64,000 nt of DNA from Blastomussa wellsi (taxonomy: Eukaryota; Cnidaria; Anthozoa; Scleractinia; Plerogyridae): the NCBI GenBank assembly GCA_947652115.1, contig OX393567.1:243501-307500 (forward strand), read 5' to 3'. Both the position numbers and the translations under genes were made by a program. The notes under the pieces were generated by a model. That model had not been told where the DNA came from and did not search any database. It saw only the letters and a list, made by a program, of their open reading frames with translations. Of the stretch, positions 35,559-47,340 are shown piece after piece (position 1 is the first letter of the stretch; every line of letters starts with the position of its first letter).

Positions 35559-36293
35559 CTCACCCCTACCGGTGCTGGACTTATCCCCCAAAGCTCACCC
35601 CTACCGGTGTTGGACTTATCCCCCAAAGCTCACCCCTACCGGTGCTGGACTTATCCCCCAAAGCTCACCCCTACCGGTGTTGGACTTATCCCCCAAAGCT
35701 CACCCCTACCGGTGCTGGACTTATCCCCCAAAGCTCACCCCTACCGGTGTTGCACTTATCCCCCAAAGCTCACCCCTACCGGTGCTGGACTTATCCCCCA
35801 AAGCTCACGCCTACCACTGTTGGACTTATCCCCCAAAACTCACCCCTACCGGTGTTGCACTTATCCCCCAAAGCTCACCCCTACCGGTGCTGGACTTATC
35901 CCCCAAAGCTCACGCCTACCACTGTTGGACTTATCCCCCAAAACTCACCCCTACCGGTGTTGCACTTATCCCCCAAAGCTCACCCCTACCGGTGCTGGAC
36001 TTATCCCCCAAAGCTCACTCCTACCGGTGTTGCACTTATCCCCCAAAGCTCACCCCTACCGGTGCTGGACTTATCCCCCAAAGCTCACGCCTACCACTGT
36101 TGGACTTATCCCCCAAAGCTCACCCCTACCGGTGTTGCACTTATCCCCCAAAGCTCACCCCTACCGGTGCTGGACTTATCCCCCAAAGCTCACCCCTACA
36201 AGTGTTGGACTTATCCCCCAAAGCTCACCCCTACCGGTGTTGCACTTATTACCCAAAGCTCACCCCTATCTGTGCTGGACTTATCCCCCGAAG
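35559..36293 (-). repeat. 35-bp minisatellite, 21 units
   Basis: 735 bp, exactly 21 units of 35 bp with no indels. A unit starts CTCACCCCTACCGGTGCTGG and ends TTATCCCCCAAAG. Sub-types alternate: CCGGTGCTGGAC, CCACTGTTGGAC and CCGGTGTTGCAC recur in that order, giving a trimeric 105-bp higher-order period. Because 35 is not a multiple of 3 and units lack stops, all three plus frames stay open, which explains the long proline-rich frames. The reverse complement is the same family as 37073-38892. Confidence 0.95.
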
Positions 36294-37072
36294 CTCCCAC
36301 TGGATTGCGCGTGCAGAATTGGAAGATCAGAGAGCGCTGTTGAGGAAAATGCACAAACAGCAGGTCCATGACTGCAAGTTTGGTTCGATGATCCAAGTAT
36401 TGATTATCTCGGAGAAGGAGTTTTTAATTCAGATTTATGTTTTCAAAGGTTTCCAGGCAGAAATAAAAAAAAACGCTATTTCAATATCCAAATCCTGATT
36501 TCTCAACTCGAAATGCACCCTAAAAATATTTGAAAACAACTTAATTTTAAGTATTCAGATGGCAATTCATGAGCATATATCTTTGACCAAACTGGCTATT
36601 CAAGTGTTTTACATTGTACATGTATGCATCGCACTTTTGAAAACAATACTTTATGTTGATGTAAATTCTACAAGCTTTATTAGGATTCATCTTCTCGCGA
36701 TACAGTACATTCGGGTTGAATCATTAAACAACTATAAGAACACACACTGCATCCCTGGTTAGTAGGTAGCTTAAGCAAACCAACAACAAGGCAGTGCAGG
36801 ATCTAGGGGAGTTTGCTTTTATATGGGCGAAAATTTTAAGGCCAGAAAAGCCAAAATTTTATGGAGGCGTCATTTCTATTTTTCAGCTTTTCGTGATTTT
36901 TTCACGTTTTTCTATTCGTGTTTGCTAAATTTCTACACTTCAACGAATTGTAATATTTGCTCCCTGTTCAGGAGATTAAGACCAAATTCTGAAGTAATAA
37001 AAATATTGTTGTTGTTTGTCAGGCATTGCATGCGCAGCGCGTGTGTCCATCACCGGGATGGGTGAGCTTTGG
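36294..37072. other. Spacer between the inverted minisatellite arrays
   Basis: About 780 bp of non-repetitive AT-rich sequence without a supported gene. Its right end (37046-37072) is a shortened, diverged unit of the second array. Confidence 0.7.
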
Positions 37073-38892
37073 TCCATCACCAGTAGGGGTGAACCCTGGG
37101 GGCTAAGTCCATCACCAGTAGGTGTGAGCCCTGGGGGCTAAGTCCGTCACCAGTAGGTGTGAGCCCTGGGGGTTAAGTCCGTCACCAGTAGCGGTGAGCC
37201 CTGGGGGCTACGTCGGTCACGAGTAGTGGTGAGCCCTGGGGGCTACGTCGGTCACGAGTAGGGGTGAACCCTGGGGGCTACGTCCGTCACCAGTAGGGGT
37301 GAGCCCTGGGGGCTACGTCGGTCACGAGTAGTGGTGAGCCCTGGGGGCTACGTCCGTCACCAGTAGGAGTGAACCCTGGGGGCTACGTCGGTCACGAGTA
37401 GGGGTGAGCCCTGGGGGCTACGTCGGTCACGAGTAGTGGTGAGCCCTGGGGGCTACGTCGGTCACGAGTAGGGGTGAGCCCTGGGGGCTACGTCCGTCAC
37501 CAATAGGGGTGAACCCTGGGGGCTACGTCGGTCACGAGTAGGGGTGAGCCCTGGGGGCTACGTCGGTCACGAGTAGGGGTGAGCCCTGGGGGCTACGTCC
37601 GTCACCAGTAGGGGTGAACCCTGGGGGCTACGTCGGTCACGAGTAGGGGTGAGCCCTGGGGGCTACGTCGGTCACGAGTAGGGGTGAGCCCTGGGGGCTA
37701 CGTCCGTCACCAGTAGGGGTGAACCCTGGGGGCTACGTCGGTCACGAGTAGGGGTGAGCCCTGGGGGCTACGTCGGTCACGAGTAGTGGTGAGCCACGGG
37801 GGCTACGTCCGTCACCAGTAGGGGTGAGCCCTGAGGGCTAAGTCCGTCACCAGCAGCGGTGAGCCCTGGGGGCTAAGTCCGTCACCAGTAGCGGTGAGCC
37901 ATGGGGGCTACGTCGGTCACGAGTAGTGGTGAGCCCTGGGGGCTACGTCCGTCACCAGTAGGGGTGAGCCCTGGGGGCTACGTCGGTCACGAGTAGGGGT
38001 GAGCCCTGGGGGCTAAGTCCGTCACCAGCAGCGGTGAGCCCTGGGGGCTAAGTCCGTCACCAGTAGCGGTGAGCCCTGGGGGCTACGTCCGTCACCAGTA
38101 GGGGTGAGCCCTGGGGGCTAAGTCCGTCACCAGTAGCGGTGAGCCCTGGGGGCTACGTCGGTCACGAGTAGTGGTGAGCCATGGGGGCTACGTCCGTCAC
38201 CAGTAGGGGTGAGCCCTGGGGGCTAAGTCCGTCACCAGTAGCGGTGAGCCCTGGGGGCTACGTCGGTCACGAGTAGGGGTGAGCCCTGGGGGCTACGTCC
38301 GTCACCAGTAGGGGTGAACCCTGGGGGCTACGTCCGTCACCAGTAGGGGTGAGCCCTGGGGGCTACGTCCGTCACCAGTAGGGGTGAGCCCTGGGGGCTA
38401 CGTCCGTCACCAGTAGGAGTGAACCCTGGGGGCTACGTCGGTCACGAGTAGGGGTGAACCCTGGGGGCTACGTCCGTCACCAATAGGGGTGAACCCTGGG
38501 GGCTAAGTCCGTCACCAGTAGCGGTGAGCCCTGGGGGCTAAGTCCGTCACCAGTAGCGGTGAGCCCTGGGGGCTACGTCCGTCACCAGTAGGGGTGAGCC
38601 CTGGGGGCTAAGTCCGTCACCAGTAGCGGTGAGCCCTGGGGGCTACGTCGGTCACGAGTAGGGGTGAGCCCTGGGGGCTACGTCCGTCACCAGTAGGGGT
38701 GAACCCTGGGGGCTACGTCCGTCACCAGTAGGGGTGAGCCCTGGGGGCTACGTCCGTCACCAGTAGGGGTGAGCCCTGGGGGCTACGTCCGTCACCAGTA
38801 GGAGTGAACCCTGGGGGCTACGTCGGTCACGAGTAGGGGTGAACCCTGGGGGCTAAGTCCGTCACCAATAGGGGTGAACCCTGGGAGCTAAG
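37073..38892 (+). repeat. 35-bp minisatellite, 52 units, inverted relative to the first array
   Basis: 1820 bp, exactly 52 x 35 bp with no indels. Units carry GTC(C/G)GTCAC(C/G)AGTAG, then (G/T/C)GGTGAGCCCTGGGGGCTA. The CCGTCACCAG and CGGTCACGAG forms mark sub-types. A trimeric 105-bp order is clear at about 37500-37760, and a block of nine units near 38190-38505 recurs near 38575-38890. Compared with the reverse complement of the first array, 28-29 of 35 positions agree, so both arrays derive from one unit. Confidence 0.95.
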
Positions 38893-39836
38893 TCCATTTC
38901 CCGTTTTGGTGACATCCCTGGTGATAGGTAAAAATGCTAAAGCATTTATTCAAGTGTGGAGCTAAAATAGAAGCAGCAAAACTACTTTATGGGTACACTG
39001 TTAAAAATAAAAACTCTAATACATTATAAAACAGATATTATAAAATAGCTCATCAATTAATCAATCGCTAAAATACACGAACAATAAATAATTAGCATTA
39101 GATAATTGAAAAGACTTACATCAGAACTGCATAAAAAGTGTCGCAACAGTTATCTGAGGAAAAAGTGTCCATTTTGAACTTATACAGGTACGTAAGAGAG
39201 GGGGGGGGGGTCTTTTGAGGGGTTCGAACGAACACCCTTTGGGGCATAATTAACGGAAACCAAATTACCCTGGGAAAATTCAAATTCTGACAGTGCCCGT
39301 TTAGACGGGTCCGGACAAGGGGTCTTTCACCCCTTCTAAAACTCGAGCTACGCGCCTGATATAAACATTTTTTTTTTAAATGATTATTAGTCTAGGTAAG
39401 TAAACTTCTAATGTCTTTAGGTATTACGTTCCATATTTTTTGGATTTATATAGATAGTCCTAATAAGGTTCTCGTGATTTAATACCAACTTCGGTTTGGG
39501 GCGACGTCTTGGCTGTGGAAAGCCGTTCAAGACGCTTGATATTTTTGGTTGTTTATTTTTAATTACGGTTTGTTTTTGACTGCCTTCTTACTCCACGTTC
39601 TTCACCTTCTAGTCCATCTCACAGATTTCTGTTTCTCCAAAAAATAATGCCAGCTTTGCATCATGGAACTTCTGATACTGCGCATGGTCACACGTGTATT
39701 TTCAACATGGCGTCTTGTGATTGCAGGAAAATAATATTGTTATAGTGTGGCTGGTTATTGGCTTTTACAGCAACGCAACGAAACTGATCGTAGTGAAAAG
39801 CAATATAATTATAAAAATTAAACTATTTAGTGCAAA
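38893..39836. other. Intergenic upstream of ERGIC2
   Basis: No gene seen. Includes the decayed edge of the minisatellite, a G-run at about 39198-39210 and the 5' flank of ERGIC2. Confidence 0.5.
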
Positions 39837-42135
39837 ATGCGTCGTGTTGGTGCTCTACGAAATCGGAAACAATCTCTTAAAGTTTTGAAAGAACTCGACG
39901 CTTTCCCAAAAGTCCCAGAAAACTATCAACAAACTTCCGCCAGCGGTGGGTCAGGTGAGTAAACATTTCTGTTATCCTGTGTATATATATCATTTGATAT
40001 ATATTTTTGTAAAGGAATCTAACTACATCCTTTATAATAAGGGCGAGCTAGCCTGTGAACAGGCTATCAAGAGCCTACGTGCAATATACAAATTATGCAA
40101 ATTATGCCTTGATATAAGCTTAAGCTTATAATTGAATCCAAAAATAAGTATCGTTCTTGTATTTACACGTTATCATTTTGCCGATTTTTTCGTGGTAATG
40201 ATAGCAAGTACAACATTGTATAATTTTTGACATAAGTATTAGTTTGAATATAAAATGATGTTGACATACGCTGTTAAAATAATTTAATCTAATCTGCGTT
40301 CGGCCTGTACTGCCACGACCTCGGGCCAATATTCTCCAATGAGGCCATCACACTTGGTTAGTAAGTAGTTTATTATGCACCTATCAATGTCTTGCCCCAA
40401 CAAGGGGATTGTTGGCATACTCAGGGGGAATTTACATTTTCAATTTTTGGCTGTCAATAATCACTACTCAAGAGCTGTATCAACTTGCAAATGTCCCAAC
40501 ACAACAGAGACTGCGCAGCATATTTACGATTGGGTGGCAGAGCTAATGCAAGTTCCATAGGTGCACGCCACAGGCGCAAGCCATTTAGGTTCCCAGAATG
40601 GCTAAAAATACATCCCAATATTCCAGATGCAGTGAATTATTTTATTTATCAGCCTAGCTAAATTATAGCGGAGCTCTGGCGGCCCAAAGGGCTGCAGAGT
40701 TGAGGCATACCTGTAGAAATAGGACCACTCAAACTGACAAACTGACAAACGGCACGTCTCGCGGGCACGTGCAAAGTACGTACGAGCGACATCGCCCCAA
40801 TGTGGCGGCCATAGATCAGAGAGTTCGACCTGGTTAAAATTTTTAGCAGAGCTCCGGCAGCCCAAAGGGCCGCTAAGCGGAGCCCCATACTCATATGGGA
40901 AAGAAAATGAGTTATCATGGCGAGCAGCATTGCTCGTGGGCGTGTACACACAACGACGGCGATGACGGAGTTGCGCAACATGGCGGCCATAAATAGCCAT
41001 GCCTTGTCAACACCTTGTCAGCCTTATCAGCTTACATCTTTGTTATAGGGCATCCATGTTATGGTCAACTGACAGCTGACAAATCGAGTCAGGGATATCG
41101 ATGTTGCTAATATTTGTCATAGACGGAAATGTTGACTTAGCAGGCGGGTACTTTGGGCTGAAGTGGTGGTGTTTAAAGATCGCAGGTTGTTTTTCAGCCG
41201 GGAAAACCATGCTGACAGCTGGGTATTTTCCCCAGCTCAAGGCTATTATCTACATCCCTGAGAACAACCATGGTTTTTGAGAATTTTTTTTAATTAGAGT
41301 AATCAATTTAAAATACATTCTCTTTCCACAGTTCTAGTTGCAAATTTTAAATTATCCAACTTTAGAAAAAAATATGTGGCTTAGGACCATTTCTATGGAA
41401 ATGGCCTGTCTGGCAAAAATTAATCTTGACCAAGAATGAACCAATCAGAACGCTCAGAGTTTTCCTTGCCATATAATAATAACCTCTTACCAATCAAGTG
41501 CAAGTGCTGTACTGGTGAATATTGACCAGAGGTTGTGGCATTACAGACCTTGCTGTGCACGGTGTCAAGTGAATTGAAAGGGCTTTCACCAAAACGTGTT
41601 TTTCATGGCTAAGCAACTCAGACGGGGTGAATAAAAAGTTATCTGCAGTGGGCGAGTGTAGCTTGAAGGTCACTCACCCAACCATGATCATAAGACAAAC
41701 ATAACAATTTAGTTTTCCGGGTCTTACAGTAGGTTTCCATGTGTAATAGTTTCCCAGGTCTTAGGTCTTAGTTTTCCAGACACCTGTTACAACACAACAT
41801 ACAACTAACATGATACACCAGTATGCTGCACACTTTTGAAATTCATGAAGAAGATGGTCGGCGTAACCTATAACATGGCTGCAAATAACTTTTTCCCATG
41901 AAACGACATGTGTCCGACTAAGTCAGCATTTCGATCGGGCAAACACAAGTGAGGTTGGACGTCATATTCCCTGATTAAATTGTTGTCATCACAAAATATT
42001 GGGCATAAGGCATAAAAGATATAGCATGTTTTAATTTTTAGTTTTTAAAGATTTTTTTCATGTTTTGTAAAGAGCCTTTGAACATTAGGATACTGGTGCG
42101 GTATAAATCTTTTATTATTATTATTATTGTCATTG

Positions 42136-42194
<59 letters not shown>

Positions 42195-45100
42195 GCCCAG
42201 ACACTCTGTCCTTCTGCAGTTAGGATTAAATGTGACAGTGGCACATTATGGTTAACCATTGTCCGATATCTGACTGTTATTTGTTGTTCTGTAAACAAGT
42301 TCATTATCAGTGTGTCCACTGACAGACAAGGTCACAGTTTCATTTTCTCTTTGACCTGTTATTTCCAAGTTTCTCAATTGTATATTTTCTTGCTTTTCTA
42401 CAGTCTCCATCCTAATTTTTCTATTTATTGGAATTCTTGTGGTATCTGAGTTCTGGTACTACAGAGCAGTGGAGACCAAATATGATTATGAAGTTGACAC
42501 AGATGCAGATAGGTTTGTAACATACATCACATAGCTGATCAAAATATAATATTCCCTTACAATAATATCTGTACATTGTCAGGTGGAGAGGTGCCGAGAA
42601 TTAACTAAAGAAAGCAAATCAGAATATTGCGTGATGTTCTGTTAAATTTTTATGACTAACGTATATTGAAAAAAGCAGTTTAGCCATGAAAGGCAGTTAA
42701 TGAATTGATCTATATGTTTAAAGTAAAACATTCAAGCTACTCCACACAAACATTATCGATCTTTTTAATGAATCACCTTCCAGCTATAACGTGAGAAATT
42801 TTTATTCACAGGATCAATTCTGTAAAATTTGGGAAGCACTCGCTAAGATAATTTGGACCTGAAAACTTGTATTATTAAAAACCTTTATTTTGTCAGTCCA
42901 TTTAACGTGCAATTATTTATAACAATAATTGTGATAGTCAGAATACATGTACAGTAGGAAGTTAGCAGGAGAGTAAAGCAGTACCCACTCAAGCTAGGCG
43001 TGAACTCTGCACACTCGATCCACACACACTTTGCTCACCCTGGGGAGTGTGGATCAGTCAGGGTTTGATTCCCGGCCCTGGCATCATGTAGGTGAGTTTG
43101 TTGGTTCTCTAAGCTAGCTCTGGGTTTTTCTCTGGGTCCTCTGGTTTTCCCCTCTCCACAAAAACCAATATTTGCATTATTTTGATTTGGTTTAATGTAA
43201 TATAATTTGATTTGCTTTCATTTGTGCTTTACAGTGTCCCCAATTAGTACGTCAGTGCCAGATACAGTTGACACTCAAATAAAGTTCATTAATATTATTT
43301 ATTATTATTATCATACGGATCTAACTTTACATATTTTATTGATCATTTTAGGTATGTACATGGCTGTATGTGTGCAAATATTAACACATTCTCATATTTT
43401 ATCTGTTGGCAGTAAACTTCAAATCAATGTTGATCTTACAATAGCAATGAAATGTGAAAGTGAGTGCCTTATTTTCAAAATAATTATACATCATTATAGG
43501 TTTAATACATTGACTGCCTTCAATATATTGCTGCTTGCAGTCATCCGGGTCATTATACATAATAAACATCAATACATATTATCATAGATATCTACATTTT
43601 TGAACAGTAAACTCTATGAGGTTTGCACAACACACAGCTCTCTCAAAATTCTCAAAATTTCAAAAGCAATACTTACGTACGTAGTCTACTAATATAATTT
43701 TCTTTAAAATATCTTCTAGATATAGGAGCAGATGTCCTTGATTTATCTGGCACCACATTAGAATTGGGAGACAAACTGAAATTGGAACCAGTAAGATTAA
43801 TTTAGTAGTAAATGAATTATTTAATTCTTTTTTTAATTTTTAACATCAAATTAAAATTATATTAAGTTTAGAAACAGATGCTGTAACTGGATGAGTAATT
43901 TAATGAATTATTTTATTTGTCAGAGTTATTTTGAACTTACTGATGAACAAAGTTCTTGGCTGAAGTAAGTAATTATATTTATTTAATATGCAACTGATGG
44001 TTTGCAAATATTCATTTTAATTTGAATACATTGATTATTTTGTTGTCAGTTTTGTATGGAATTGTTACAGTGTTGTAAGAGTCAACTTTTATATGCTAAT
44101 AGGGACTATTATAAAATTAATTATTAACAAGAAAGAATTCTAGGAAATTGTGCCCCATTAAAGAAACTGTTCATTAAGGTAGTAGAACTGTCCTTTTTGA
44201 AAATTAATACCTTTAATGTTAAATAATTTTAAGAAATAAAAGTTACATATTAGGCTTCTGCTTATTAACCAAGACTTTCAGAAAATTAATATGCAGTCGC
44301 AGGAAAAATAAACATTAAGACCAATTCATGCTAAGTTATGGCCTTTAAATTCCCAGGACATGCCAGCAAAATGTTCTTGAGATATCATGGTCAAAATAAT
44401 TTTAAATTTCCCTTGACTTTCAGCGACCATAATTCACTCCAAAGTTCCCGCTATGTCTCGGGTATTGAAAGAGCATTTCCTCAATGTTATTACCAGCCAA
44501 GTTATAAAAAAATGTGAAAATTATTCATTTCTTTACTTGATTTTCTTGTCAGTGTAGTCTCTAAAACCCTCAAACCTAAATGGCAGCATTTTTGGAAGTT
44601 TTCTCAACATTTAATCTATACCTACAGTAATTAATAAATAGCTTCATCAGTAATTTTTTTAGTTAATTCTTAGTACTCTTTAAATTGTTATTTTATATAT
44701 TATTAATTAAATAAAATATATGGTACCTTTGTTTGATACTGTATAATTTATATATCTTTTAGCATGTTTAGAAAAATGCATGCTTTTATGGAGGGATACA
44801 GGGCACTGAAGATCCTTGAAGAGTTTAAAGGTGATTTACCCACCTACATGCCTAAAAGGTCAGTAAATTGCTCCAAGCCATTTTAAAGGTTCAAAATTAT
44901 TTATGATGGGCCATTTTTCGTTGTTGAAATTGTTGAAAAAAGTCTCAAATTATTTATCACTGTTTTGGTTTTCCAACTCATTGCCCCGCAGAGACGATGA
45001 AGGATTACAAGAAAAGCCATATGATGCTTGTCGGGTTCATGGTTCCTTCGATGTCAACAAAGTGGCTGGAAATTTTCACATCACTGCTGGCAAGTAAGTA

Positions 45101-47297
45101 CATGTACTTCAGCTTCACACTCATTCTGAAAGTTCTACCTTTTGAATAACTGTAAAATAATATTTTTTTGTAAACTTACAAGATTGATGTCAAGACATAG
45201 GAAGCTATTCATTTGTGTTCGTTTTTCCTTTGTGTAGGTCTATTTATCATCCCAGAGGACACGCCCATCTTAGTGCTTTGGTGCCTTCTGATTGTAAGAA
45301 CTGCTGGTTAATATTGTTGATCAATTGATCACTTTATATAATTTGATTCACTTACCAGTATAATTATCTTTTATTTTCAACAAAACAAGTTACTCAAGAC
45401 AATAGCAAATACTACATGTAAATGAAAAACACCCTTTCTAACTCTATCACATGTACAGTTTTATGTTGACACTTAACTATCCTAATTTCTGTCTACAGCA
45501 TTGAACTATTCTCATAGAATTGATGTGTTATCCTTTGGCCACTGGGTCCCTGGCTATGTTAATCCTCTTGATGGAGACATTGTTACCACAGGCAAAAGTA
45601 AGTGAAGATTAACAAAGGCTGTGATTCACTTGAGACCCCATGAAGAAACCTATGCCAGTTATACCAGCCCTGTACATGCAATTTATGTACATTGTATAGG
45701 TTGAAAAATGAATAATCCATTGTTGGTACCATGTCTCTGTTCAAAATAGGTTAACAAGACTTGGTGAATCTGGTGACACAGTTTTTACAAAAGTTTATCT
45801 TTTATGTTTCGTTTTTAAATTTTAAGAGCTGATAAAAATAATTATTAAAAAATGAATTTTATACACTTGGGCCAGGGGTTGGCAAGCAATACATGTACAT
45901 CAATTTATTATAATTGTAATTGAAACAAATGGCGTTTTAGGAACTCTCAACTTTTCCCCACTCAGGGCTGAAAATAACTGCCTGTCAACAGACAATGTCC
46001 GGCCTGACTGGGGTTTTGACTGGTCAAACTTTCGCATTACCGGTCATGTTGACCGGTCACATTCGACCATATGGAGGAAATAACGCTTCTGTGTTGTTGT
46101 TTACTATCAGAATGCACCTCGCTCACTGTTTTGTTAAACTGAAAAGAAAATAAACTTGTGGGGAAAATGAGTTGGGGTTCGCGAACGGCAAGACTCTAGT
46201 TAAAAAGTTGTTCATTATATGCACCATGCAAATTAATTCCAAAGCTCAGAAAAAAGTAACAGGTACAATTAAAACTTTTGCTTCTTTTCAAGTTTATTCG
46301 TGTTTTGTGTTGTGTTTTCATTGTTATACGGCGGTGTGTCTGGAAACACGAGCTGAAAGGTGACAGTATTCTCACGATTGATACAGAGAAAAACTAGTGA
46401 AAATAAATATTCGAATTGAAAAAGATCAGAAAAGTAATAGAAAAGAGTAAATATTTCACTAAAAATTGTAGCTGCACATGTCATGAGAATTGCAACCTAA
46501 ATTGATACGGACTGTAACAAACTTAATCAATTTCACGGCTTGGCTTGTCCAGTTTGTTCGTTTCAGTTTATGTGAAAGTTTAAATCAAACAAAGTTTATT
46601 TCAAGTTCATTTCATTTGTCCACCTTTAATTATAGTAAATTTTAGGTTTTCAAGGTGAAAAAAATGAACAACATCTGGCTCAAGTCTCGCACATCGTAGT
46701 CTGATATGTGTCACATTTTCGGTGGATTTTTTCCTTTTATTTGCTCACCACATTATCGCTTTACTCTTCAGCACAATGTGATAATGAATTGATGCAGAAT
46801 ATTTACAGTACTTATTGATGTCAACACCGGACCTCACGTCCTGAATATTGCAACGTAACAATTCTACGAATTCATTCATTCATTCCATCAGCAAAAATAG
46901 GGAGTCTGAATTGCTGTTTGACAGCAATGTTGTTTTAGTAATGGACTTAACTTAAGACTGCTTGGGAAAAATTGCATGGTACAGTTTTTATTTGTCGGGC
47001 CAGATACAAGATGTGACCGAGCTAAAACCTACTTGGCCGGTCATTGTGACCGGAGACTCTACGGACATTATTTTCAGCCCTGCCCACTAGTAAATAACGA
47101 GTTACCATTTAATTATAAAATACAATCCTTTATTTACAATTCATTTTGGAGGAACTATTTACACTAATAATAATAATGATAATAATCATAATAATAATAA
47201 TAATAGTTATAATAATAATAATTTTATTCAAATTTCACTCTCAAAGATTATTAACAATTATAATAATTTTTTCAATACAAGGGACTTCATAAAAAAT

Positions 47298-47340
<43 letters not shown>

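Noticed and set aside
35499..36498. Three overlapping proline-rich frames of 267-318 codons as genes
   Set aside because: They are the same 35-bp unit read in three frames; no start context, domain or intron structure supports a gene.
35559..38892. CRISPR array
   Set aside because: Units are contiguous 35-bp repeats with no variable spacers, in an intron-bearing animal genome.
40602..41000. 110-132 codon minus-strand frames
   Set aside because: They overlap a GC-rich repeat in ERGIC2 intron 1 and encode no recognisable domain.
42038..42449. Poly-Ile membrane-like frames
   Set aside because: Translation of a TTA microsatellite next to ERGIC2 exon 2; only 42404-42512 is coding.
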